Of a stretch of DNA of 64,000 bases, positions 26,886-36,103 are shown piece after piece. The notes beneath the pieces were generated by a model that had not been told where the DNA came from, searched no databases, and saw only the letters and a program-made list of their open reading frames with translations. Positions within the stretch are counted from its first letter, which is position 1, and the number at the start of each line of letters is the position of its first letter. The DNA is from CAWDDA01 sp963813345 (GTDB lineage Bacteria; Acidobacteriota; Blastocatellia; RBC074). The DNA lies in contig CAWEYR010000033.1 of NCBI GenBank assembly GCA_963813345.1, positions 62,001 to 126,000 of the forward strand. The letters are read 5' to 3'. A program made the translations under genes and the position numbers.

Positions 26886-27794
26886 ATGAGTTTCGCCGTG
26901 GAAGCCCGCGACCTGGTAAAACGCTACAACAATCTGGTAGCCGTCGATCGAGTCAGCTTCTCTGTCAACTACGGCGAGGCGTTCGGACTGCTCGGACCCA
27001 ATGGAGCAGGCAAATCGACAATCATGAGAATGATCCATTGCCGGATCGCACCGAGCGAAGGCGAGTTACAGGTGTCCGGACTGGATGTGAACAAAGCTAA
27101 GCGAACGATCAAGGGACGCGTTGGCGTGGTTCAACAGGAGAACAGTCTGGATCCTGATCTCAGTGTGCTCGAGAATCTACTTGTATTCGCGCGCTATTTC
27201 CGAATCCCGCGCTCGACGGCAGAAAAGCGAGCGGTGGAACTGATTCGCTTCCTCGACCTGGAGGAGAAGAGCAACGCCAGCATTGAAACACTTTCTGGCG
27301 GAATGAAGCGGCGTCTGATGATCGCTCGCGCTCTGATAAACGAGCCGTCGGTCCTCGTACTAGACGAGCCAACCACCGGGTTAGACCCCCAGGTACGTCA
27401 TGCGATCTGGGATCAACTGCGCACACTCAAGTCGAAGGGGATCACGATTGTTCTCTCGACCCATTACATGGATGAAGCAGAAAAGCTTTGTGACCGTATT
27501 TTGATCATTGATCACGGCCGGATTCTGGTCGAGGGAACGCCACGTGAACTGATTTCGCGTTACGCGCTCGACTTCGCGCTCGAGGCGCGCGGGTGTAACG
27601 GCAAACCGCTCACACCACACGGTTCCGGCATCGTGAGTGAGTCTCGCGGAGCAACTCATTTCTACTTTGCCTCGACTGCGGAGCAGCTCGCCCCGCTGCT
27701 TCGCGAATATGAGCACATCGAAACTCATCTGCGGCCGTCTAATCTGGAAGACGTGTTTCTCCGTTTGACTGGCACGGACCATCGCTTTAGCTGA
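26886..27794 (+). CDS. ABC exporter ATP-binding subunit, NodI-like
   Basis: An ATPase of about 302 residues. Walker A GPNGAGKST at residues 37-45, Q-loop VVQQENSLDPDLSV, signature LSGGM, Walker B VLVLDEPTTGLD and switch STHYMDEAE are all present. The Q-loop text with LDPDLSVLENLLVFARYF is typical of the NodI group, which with a NodJ permease exports acyl-oligosaccharides or related compounds. In-frame ATGs also exist at 26826 and 26847; 26886 is used because homology of the domain begins there. The matching permease lies at 29245, but a methyltransferase gene stands between the two. Confidence 0.9.
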   Translation: MSFAVEARDLVKRYNNLVAVDRVSFSVNYGEAFGLLGPNGAGKSTIMRMIHCRIAPSEGELQVSGLDVNKAKRTIKGRVGVVQQENSLDPDLSVLENLLVFARYFRIPRSTAEKRAVELIRFLDLEEKSNASIETLSGGMKRRLMIARALINEPSVLVLDEPTTGLDPQVRHAIWDQLRTLKSKGITIVLSTHYMDEAEKLCDRILIIDHGRILVEGTPRELISRYALDFALEARGCNGKPLTPHGSGIVSESRGATHFYFASTAEQLAPLLREYEHIETHLRPSNLEDVFLRLTGTDHRFS

Positions 27795-27860
27795 GAAAGT
27801 GGAGTTGTGCTAGAATCCCCGATGTTCGTCTTCCTCCAGAATAGTGACCGGATTCGTTAG

Positions 27861-29244
27861 ATGAAGGACATGAGCGAGAAGGACACCACCTACACTGATT
27901 GGTCTCAGGCGATGAAACGCGACTGGGACGATCGTGCCCGCCAGGATGCCAAATGGTTCATCAATACGGCTCGCCTTGCACAACCAGAAAAGGATTTTGA
28001 CAAGGACGGAGCCAGGGATGTTGATCGTCTGGTCGTGAGTGAGCTTGCCCTGCTTACACAGGGAAAGGACCCGAAACAGCTTAGAATTCTCGAGCTTGGT
28101 TGCGGAATCGGCAGGATGACCAAACACCTGGCGTCACTGTTCGGTGAAGTTCATGCAACCGACGTCTCGGGAGAGATGATCAATCGCGCGAAGGAACGAC
28201 TGACCGGGACCTCGAATGCAACCCTTTACGAAACCAACGGCTATGATCTGGCCGGGCTTCCCGAGAATCATTTCGATATAGTTTTTTCCGCTTTCGTTTT
28301 TCGTCACGTTCCGACTCTGGCAATCATTCAAGAGAACCTGCGCGACGCCTACCGCGTGCTGAAACCTGGCGGAATCATGAAGTTTCACACCAACAGCATT
28401 ACTCTCTTCGATTTTGAGGAGATGGAAAAAGATACATGGCTTGGGGCTTCATTTCCCGGCCCATGATCAGAGAGTTCGCGCGCTCGGCTGGTGCCCGGCT
28501 GATTGGCATTTACGGTGCCGGAATGAAGGACTGTTGGACGACTCTTCGCAAACCGGAGAATGAGGCCGAGTCGATCGATATCGGGAATCCCAGCATTGAG
28601 AAGTTCGGCCGGGCTGATGACATGCAGGTGAGTGCCATCCCCACGTCTGGCCCCCGAGCGGCAATTGGGCTGCTTGTCTCAGGTTTGGTTCCGAGCCTCG
28701 TGTGCTGCAATTCTGTCTCACTCGATATCGACGGAGTCACGGTTCCGGCGCGGTATGCCGGGCCTCCGAAGACGGGCGACGCGCCGCGGACAATGCGCAG
28801 CTTGTGCAGATAGAAGCGGACATCCCGATTGGGACACCTGGCGGACAACTATCAGTCTCGGTCACGACGAGTGCGGGGAAATCATCAAAGCCGGCAACGA
28901 TTGCATTCTACGAGCCGCAGCCGATTATTCCTCAAATCGAAGAAATCAGTAACGCACTCGATAGCGGTTCCGATATTTATGCACAAGGTGCAAAATCCGT
29001 TGTCCGTCTTACAGTGCAAGGTCTGGACAGGACGGCAGACACCGGCAATGTCCGCGTTCAAATAGGTGAGCGAATACTTCGTCCTGCCTATGTAGGCTTT
29101 ATCAGCGGTAATGGACCCGGTAATGGCCTCCATCGTGTAGATGCTCAACTTCCTGAAGATATCAAGCCGGGAAGCACTGATGTTCGACTCTACTTTGGCA
29201 ACCTCGAATCGCCCGCCGCTACTCTCGAGGTTCTCAGCGCCTGA
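27861..29244 (+). CDS. SAM methyltransferase fused to a C-terminal Ig-like domain (frame breaks about 28440 and 28770)
   Basis: Three frames join into one protein of about 460 residues. The N-terminal domain has the class I SAM motifs ILELGCGIGRMTKHLAS, HATDVSGEMINRAKE, FDIVFSAFVFRHV and YRVLKPGGIMKF. After EKDTW the frame shifts; the family-typical end follows as MIREFARSAGARLIGIYGAG and CWTTLRK. A C-terminal part of about 200 residues, split by a second shift, is beta-rich (VQIEADIPIGTPGGQLSVSV, SDIYAQGAKSVVRLTVQGLD) and resembles an IPT/Ig-like repeat pair. The stop TGA touches the ATG of the ABC permease. Substrate unknown; modification of the exported molecule is the natural inference. 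Confidence 0.78.
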
Positions 29245-29961
29245 ATGCTTGCCCTTTCGCTGGTCTCCGCAGGGGACCTCACCAGAGTCTGGAGACGAAA
29301 CTTTGACGTCTACATTCGTCTCTGGAAGACGGAACTGATCGCTCCTCTCTTTGAACCGGTTTTCACTGTCATCGGGTTTGGCTGGGGTGTCGGGTCGCTT
29401 GTCGCTGCCCGAGTGATGGAGGTGCCTTATCTGACCTACGTTGGCGCTGGTCTCCTGGCTTTCACCGCACTCTTGCGGGCACTCTTTGAATGTACTTATG
29501 GGTCTTACTTCAGGATGGTCTATCAGTCGACCTTTGATGCGATTCTCGCGACTCCGGTAGACGTTGAAAGTCTCGCTGCGGGCGAGATCGCCTGGGGTGC
29601 AACAAAGGCCGCGCTCGATGGAGTATTTGTGCTCGCGGTGCTCGCAGTTTTTGGGGCCGTCCTGTCGCCGCTTGGTATTTTCATACCCTTCGTGCTCACC
29701 ATCGGAGCTATATGGCTTGCGTCCTTATCCCTGATGGTGACAGCCCGCATCCGGGACATTAACCACTACAATTTCTATCTCGCTTTCGTCTTTTCGTACC
29801 TCTGGATTTCAGGAGCGTATTTTCCGCTCGACCGGTTACATGTCACCGTGCAGGTGCTGGCGTGGATAGTTCCCATCACGAGCGCGATTGAGATACTCAC
29901 GAGGACTCATGATTGGAAAGCTGAATGCCTGGCATGCAGTGCAACTTGCCTACCTCGTTAG
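29245..29961 (+). CDS. ABC-2 type permease, NodJ-like
   Basis: A membrane subunit with six predicted segments; it begins at the base after the methyltransferase stop. The text LTRVWRRNFDVYIRLWKTEL, then FEPVFTVIGFGWGVGSLV and AYFPLDRLHVTVQVLAWIVP, fits the NodJ/ABC-2 group. The reading frame as written ends at 29961 (WKAECLACSATCLPR), but a one-base shift near 29920 gives AWHAVQLAYLVSL, the usual final segment, so the true gene probably ends near 30025. Works with the ATPase at 26886. Confidence 0.85.
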   Translation: MLALSLVSAGDLTRVWRRNFDVYIRLWKTELIAPLFEPVFTVIGFGWGVGSLVAARVMEVPYLTYVGAGLLAFTALLRALFECTYGSYFRMVYQSTFDAILATPVDVESLAAGEIAWGATKAALDGVFVLAVLAVFGAVLSPLGIFIPFVLTIGAIWLASLSLMVTARIRDINHYNFYLAFVFSYLWISGAYFPLDRLHVTVQVLAWIVPITSAIEILTRTHDWKAECLACSATCLPR

Positions 29962-30028
29962 TCTCCACTCTTGTGATGAGCTGAAGCTGCAATGCGGGCT
30001 CTGCGGAAGACGGCTGGCAACGTGAAGA

Positions 30029-30223
30029 TGTCGGGTCGGGGGTCGCAAGGGTCAGGGGTCGGGGTCGGGGCGGGGTCGGGGTCGGAAAAGGATTGTCATT
30101 TGAGATTTGAGATTTGAGATTTGTCATTTGAGCAGAGAATCTTACTAAATGAATTCAAACTCGAATCTCAAATGACAAATCCTCTTCCTCGACCCCTGAC
30201 AACCCTGACCCCTACCCTGACCC
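30029..30223. repeat. Repeat family C variant with GATTTGAGA tandem core
   Basis: G-rich GGGGTCGGGGTC units on the left and CCCCTGACCCCTACC units on the right frame a core with GATTTGAGATTTGAGATTTG and its complement (CGAATCTCAAATGACAAATC). The whole is an inverted repeat. The right end stops exactly at the stop codon of fabF. Potential G-quadruplex on the plus strand. Confidence 0.85.
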
Positions 30224-31481
<1,258 letters not shown>

Positions 31482-31483
31482 TT

Positions 31484-31726
31484 TTACTTCTTCTGGTGTT
31501 GCTCAATGTATGTCATTGCGTCACGCACGCTCAAAATCTTCTCGGCCTCTTCGTCCGGTATCTCGATTCCGAATTCCTCTTCGAAACGCATTACCAGTTC
31601 GACCGTATCGAGCGAGTCCGCGCCAAGGTCATCAATAAAGCGGGCGTTCGGAGTAACTTCCGATTCTTCCACTCCCAGCTCATCCACGATGATCTGTTTG
31701 ACCTTATCCTCAATTGACTCTGCCAT
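31484..31726 (-). CDS. acpP: Acyl carrier protein
   Basis: An 80-residue acidic four-helix protein. Ser38 in DLGADSLD is the site for the 4'-phosphopantetheine arm. MAESIEDKVKQIIVDELGV start and FEEEFGIEIPDEEAEKI are classic. Strong GGAGGA ribosome site. It carries growing acyl chains in the cytoplasm between FabD, FabG and FabF, whose genes surround it. Intact. Confidence 0.97.
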   Translation of the reverse strand: MAESIEDKVKQIIVDELGVEESEVTPNARFIDDLGADSLDTVELVMRFEEEFGIEIPDEEAEKILSVRDAMTYIEQHQKK

Positions 31727-31834
31727 GAGTTCCTCCAGTAGTATTGTGAGTGCTTGTGGACATTCTTTGTTTAGTGAATGTAGTGACCTGATGGCCGTGT
31801 TGTTTGCAGCGTCTACAACAGCAGGGCAACATTC

Positions 31835-32578
31835 TACATATACATCCCGCCATTTACATTAACTACCTGTCCCGTAATATAGCCTGCCTCATTCGAGGCG
31901 AGAAATGCAACCGCGTATGCAACGTCCTTGTCGGCTCCCATCCGCTTGAGCGGGATCTGTTCGAGCAGCCCGGCCTTCGCCTGCTTCCGGAAGTACGTCC
32001 GTCATCGCCGTTTCAATAAATCCCGGCGATACAGCGTTAACCGTGATGTTGCGCGAAGCGTATTCGCGGGCCACCGCCTTCGTGAAACCGATGATCCCGG
32101 CCTTTGCAGAAATGTAATTGACCTGGCCTGCATTTCCTGACTGCGCCACAACCGACGTGATGTTAACAATCCGGCCTCGCCGCGCTCGGGTCATCATCGG
32201 AAGCACCTGCTGCGTTATCAGAAACACGCCGGTGAGATTTGTTTGTATGACCGATTCCCAATCTGTACGCTTCATTCGAAGCATCAGTCCATCCCGCGTA
32301 ATCGCCGCATTGTTTACGAGAATCGAAATTGCGCCGAGCTCGTCGTTCACCCGTTTGACCGCAGCCGAGATGTCATCAGCGCTTGCGAGATCACAACGAA
32401 CCGCCACGCTGCGCCGCCCGAGAGCACGAATCTCTGCGGCAACCGCTTCGCATTTCTCCACAGTGCGCGCTGCCACGGCGACATCAGCGCCACATTCGGC
32501 AAGCACAAGCGCCGTTGCACGCCCAATCCCCTGCGAGCCACCTGTGACCAGCGCTATCTGGCCTTCAAGACTGAACAT
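31835..32578 (-). CDS. fabG: 3-oxoacyl-[acyl-carrier-protein] reductase (frame broken near 31974)
   Basis: NADPH-dependent reductase of the second step of chain elongation. TGGSQGIG cofactor motif at residues 12-19, NNAA motif, and catalytic Ser142, Tyr155 and Lys159 (TSVVAQSGNAGQVNYISAK). After LPEAGEGR one base too many changes the frame; the corrected end reads LLEQIPLKRMGADKDVAYAV and ITGQVVNVNGGMYM, the normal FabG tail, with stop at 31835. Starts inside the last codons of fabD (14-base overlap). Confidence 0.95.
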
Positions 32579-33537
32579 GACCAGTGGTCCCTTCTCCGGC
32601 TTTTCGCTTCAAACTCTCGATCGTAGAGTTCAGAGAAGCCTCGTCCTCAACATGCATCAGATTCACTTCGCGATTGATTGACTTGATCAATGCCGAAAGC
32701 ACCTTTTTGGGTCCGACTTCAACAAAGGTGCTCACGCCTTCCTTGATCAGTTTCCCGACCGATTCAGTCCAGCGGACGGGAGCGGTGACCTGACGAACGA
32801 GCCCATCTCGAGCGGCTTCACCCGTCGTGACAAGAGTCGCATCCACGTTGTTGACGAGCGGTTTTTCAAGGTCCTTAAAGGCCTGCTCGAGGAGCGGCCC
32901 CTCGAGACCATCCTTTGCTTTCTGCATCAATGCGCAGTGAAAAGGTGCGCTTACATTGAGCATGACCGTGTGCCTCGCGCCTCGAGCCTTCGCGCCGGCA
33001 ACAGCTCGTACAACTGCCGGTGCATTACCGGCAATCACGGTTTGAGTTGGCGAATTGAAGTTGGCTGGAGAGCACACCTGGCCCTCGGCGGCCTCTTCAC
33101 ACACCTGAATCACAACTGGCCGCGTCGAGCCCAAGAATTGCAGCCATCGCGCCTTCGCCAACCGGCACCGCCTGCTGCATGAGCGAGCCCCTCAGACGTA
33201 CGAGCCGCACTGCGTCGTCAAGCGAAATCGAGCCGGCAGCCGCGAGGGCCGAATACTCACCAAGGCTGTGTCCCGCAACGAAGTCAAAACCGATTCCTTC
33301 TGCCTTGAGCGCGCGAAAACAGGCGATCGATGTTGCGAGAATCGCCGGTTGAGTGTTCTCGGTCAGTTGGAGAGATTCGTCGGGGCCTTCGAAGCAGAGC
33401 TTGCTCAGGCTGAATCCCAGCGCAGCGTCCGCCTCTTCAAACGCCCGACGGGAATGACTGTTCTTCTCGAAGAGGTCACTGCCCATTCCAGCGTATTGAG
33501 ATCCCTGTCCCGGGAAAACTAAGGCAATCTTAGCCAT
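32565..33537 (-). CDS. fabD: Malonyl-CoA:ACP transacylase (frame broken near 33115)
   Basis: Loads malonyl groups on ACP. Starts MAKIALVFPGQGSQYAGMG; nucleophile Ser91 in VAGHSLGEYSALAA; the His region is in MLNVSAPFHCALM in the second frame. The frame changes after AILGLDAA near 33115 and then continues PVVIQVCEEAAEGQVC to the end SLKRKAGEGTTGHVQS. Full length about 324 residues, normal for the family. In this sequence there is no stop codon between plsX and fabD in the same frame, see plsX. Confidence 0.94.
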
Positions 33538-33549
33538 GCACCTCACTAA

Positions 33550-34578
33550 CTGCTCTGGGCGCGCCAGCACACCTACCTCAGCCTCAATTCGCTCGTTTAG
33601 CTTCTCAGCGTAAAACTCTTTTGCAATGCGTATCGCATTGCGTATCGCCTTCGGCGTGGACCGTCCGTGACAGATGACACAGAGCTGCTTGGCTCCGAGC
33701 AGCGGCGCGCCTCCAAACTCGGAATAATCGAGCCTCTTTTTCAGAGCTCGGAAGGCTGTCCGCGAAAGAATCGCGCCGGCCTGCGTAGACCAGCGTCTGT
33801 CCAAGCTCGGTCTTGAGCAGGCCCATAATCGCTTCGGCGAGGCCTTCGCTCGTCTTCAGAATCACGTTGCCTGTGAATCCGTCGGCGACGATCACATCGA
33901 CGTCTCCGGTGAAGATGTCGCGCCCTTCGACGTTGCCGATGAAATTGACCGGCGATTCCTTGAGTAACCGCGCCGTATCTTTTGTCAGATCGGTACCTTT
34001 GACATCCTCTTCGCCGATGCTCATCAATCCGACTCTCGGATTGCGCACGCCAAGGATCATTCGCGAATAGATCGAGCCCATGATCGCGAACTGTCTAAGA
34101 TTCTCAGGCTTGCATTCGGCATTCGCGCCGACATCGAGCAGAACGGTTCCGCTTCCTTTGAGTGTCGGGAAAAATTCCGGCGAGCGCAGGGCGATCAACC
34201 GAAGGGAGAGTTCCGAGGACGAGTTTGGCCGTTGCCATTACGGCGCCGGTGTTACCAGCGCTCACGAGTCCGTGAGCCTTTCCTTCACGAACCAGGCGAG
34301 CGGCCACGCGTATCGACGAGTCGCGTTTGCGACGAACAGCGTGAGCCACCGGCTCGTTCATCGTGATGACTTCGGCGGCATTGACGATTTGTATATGCAG
34401 TCGTTGAGACCGCGGATTTGCGCACGCCCTGCCGCGCGAGCTCGGACCGGATGCGGTCTTCGTGCCCGACAAGAATGATGCGAGCGCGCAGATCGCGAGC
34501 TGCCTGGATTGCGCCTGCAACCTCAATTGCCGGGGCTTCGTCGCCGCCCATAGCGTCAACGGCGATAGTGGTGAGCAT
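33550..34578 (-). CDS. plsX: Phosphate acyltransferase PlsX (three or more frame breaks)
   Basis: Makes acyl-phosphate from acyl-ACP for phospholipid synthesis. The pieces read, in order: TTIAVDAMGGDEAPAIEVAG (start at 34578); NAAEVITMNEPVAHAVRRKR and VSAGNTGAVMATAKL; LKGSGTVLLDVGANAECKPE and MILGVRNPRVGLMSIGEED; DVIVADGFTGNVILKTSEG; and SEFGGAPLLGAKQLCVICHG. Breaks lie near 34423, 34168 (homopolymer T/C) and 33780. The end is not exact: the last frame runs without a stop into fabD, while TAG-TGA in the neighbouring frame (about 33548-33553) is the probable real end. Length about 343 residues fits the family. Confidence 0.92.
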
Positions 34579-34643
34579 AGCCGAGTCGAGCGAGAGAACG
34601 GGCCCTGGGAAGATGGCCCTTCCGGCGTCCAGGCAAGCCGATG

Positions 34644-34823
34644 CTATTCCTGAACTTCGATTACTTGACGATCGCCGTAGTATCCGCACTTCGGGCAGAC
34701 ACGATGTTGCAGCTTCATCTCCTGGCAGTTCGGACACGGCGTGGTCGTCACGCGCGCGAGCGAATCGTGTGCACGACGTTTGCCCCTTCTCGATTTTGAA
34801 TGACGTCTTTTTGGATTCGGCAT
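34644..34823 (-). CDS. rpmF: Ribosomal protein bL32
   Basis: A 59-residue protein found by direct translation: MPNPKRRHSKSRRGKRRAHD, then CPNCQEMKLQHRVCPKCGYY with the four zinc-binding cysteines, ending VIEVQE. It is part of the large ribosomal subunit. Position between yceD (DUF177) and plsX is the usual bacterial gene order, where it couples ribosome and membrane lipid synthesis. Confidence 0.96.
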   Translation of the reverse strand: MPNPKRRHSKSRRGKRRAHDSLARVTTTPCPNCQEMKLQHRVCPKCGYYGDRQVIEVQE

Positions 34824-34884
34824 CTCACTTCTCCATCAATACCTGATTTGACAACGCGCGTCTTAGTCGCATCGTCTTTAGTTT

Positions 34885-35414
34885 TCAATTCTCGTTCGGC
34901 TCTCGCTCCCGCAAGTCCGCCAGCGCCTGCCAGCGCGGGTCAATTGGCTTCTCGCATTTACAGGAAGCCAGATTCAGATCAGTTCCGCACTGATCGCACA
35001 ATCCGCGGCAATCGTCGCGGCAAAGCATCCGAGCCGGCACATTCAGAGCAAGTTGTTCTACAACCAGCTCATCCAGGTCGATCTCATCATTCTCATAAAC
35101 GGAGAATTCAAGGTCACGACCTGGATCTCCTTCTCGTTTTCACCCGCACCTGACTCGTTCGGCTCATAGAAGAGCTCGAACGGCAATTCAATCGGAAAGC
35201 TGACATCAGCCAGACACCGATCACATGCGCGGGAAATCCGCGTTTCGAGCTTCCCTCTCACCCGAACATCATGTCCGGCGCGAGAGATCGTGCCCGCAAC
35301 CCGAAGTGGCTCAATGAGCTTCAGTTCGTGTGCCCGTAAATCCAGGTCACTCTTACTGTACTCGTGTTCGAAGCGGAGCCCCTCATCGGGCAAACGCTGC
35401 AAGGGGATTATCAT
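34885..35414 (-). CDS. yceD: YceD (DUF177) family protein (frame broken near 35118)
   Basis: About 176 residues. The N-terminal half has EPLRVAGTISRAGHDVRVRG and CDRCLADVSFPIELPFELFY, the core DUF177 signature. After EKEIQV the frame changes and goes on DLEFSVYENDEIDLDELVVE and CRDDCRGLCDQCGTDLN, the family's C-terminal cysteine motif, with stop at 34885. DUF177 proteins are linked with ribosome (23S rRNA) maturation. Gene order yceD-rpmF-plsX is conserved in many bacteria. Confidence 0.92.
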
Positions 35415-35480
35415 AGTGCCCCCACGCGTACGGGCAAAATCAAATAATTATAGTGGCTGAGGCTCGTTTGTCAAACAGGG

Positions 35481-35632
35481 CTCACGCGAAGGAGAGAAGA
35501 GAAGACCACGGAACACACGGAAGAAGACGGAACGACACGGAAAGCTTAATTAATTTCAGTGTCATTCCGTCTTATTCCGTGTGTTCCGTGGTTTTCTCTT
35601 CTCTCCTTCGCGGCTTCGCGGCTTCGCGTGAG
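35481..35632. repeat. Long inverted repeat of GGAAGAAGACGG / CCACGGAACACACGG units
   Basis: Left arm from CTCACGCGAAGGAGAGAAG through CCACGGAACACACGGAAG to ACACGGAA; the right arm is its near complement, ending CTTCGCGTGAG. Arms are about 60-70 bases around an AT-rich centre. Inside are tandem GCGGCTTC units. It separates the lipid cluster from the divergent microcompartment locus. Confidence 0.8.
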
Positions 35633-35707
35633 ATTCTCATCTTCGGCGTGTGTTCCCTGATGAATGGGTTTATGATTGCGAAAACAATTTGAGTGGTGGA
35701 GGACAAC

Positions 35708-36091
35708 ATGGACATGGAAGCCCTCGGCATGGTCGAGACCAAAGGGTTTGTGGGCGCGGTCGAGGCGGCCGACGCGATGGTGAAAGCTGCCAACGTTCAG
35801 CTTGTGGGTAAGGAATACATCGGCGCGGGATACGTGACCGTCTTCGTTCGCGGCGATGTGGGTGCAGTCAAGGCCGCTACCGACGCGGGCGCCGCGGCCG
35901 CACGTCGCGTGGGCGAACTGGTCTCGGTGCATGTCATTCCCCGACCCCATGTCGAAGTCGAGCGGGTTCTCCCCACGAATGGATACCGGCCAGGAAGTCG
36001 ACTTGAAGGTGGCGAACAGCGCGCTCTCGGCGAAGGCGATGCTGCAGGAAACGCAAAGCGTATCAATCCTGCGAAGGAAGAGAGGAAGTAA
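35708..36091 (+). CDS. Bacterial microcompartment shell protein, BMC-H type
   Basis: A 127-residue protein with one BMC domain of the hexamer-forming type (EutM/PduA/CcmK group): MEALGMVETKGFVGAVEAAD, then GAGYVTVFVRGDVGAVKAA, then AARRVGELVSVHVIPRPH with the conserved PRPH turn. It assembles into flat sheets that form the facets of a protein organelle. The start at 35708 follows GGAGGAC. After VERVLP the protein has a 37-residue polar, basic tail (NGYRPGSRLEGGEQRALG ...) that normal BMC-H proteins lack; whether the tail is real or due to an indel cannot be told. No pentamer (BMC-P) or trimer gene is in the window. Confidence 0.92.
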   Translation: MDMEALGMVETKGFVGAVEAADAMVKAANVQLVGKEYIGAGYVTVFVRGDVGAVKAATDAGAAAARRVGELVSVHVIPRPHVEVERVLPTNGYRPGSRLEGGEQRALGEGDAAGNAKRINPAKEERK

Positions 36092-36103
36092 ACATCAACC
36101 TGC

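Noticed and set aside
27194..27782. Minus-strand frames opposite the ABC ATPase
   Set aside because: The plus strand has all nucleotide-binding motifs in one intact frame; the opposite frames have no support.
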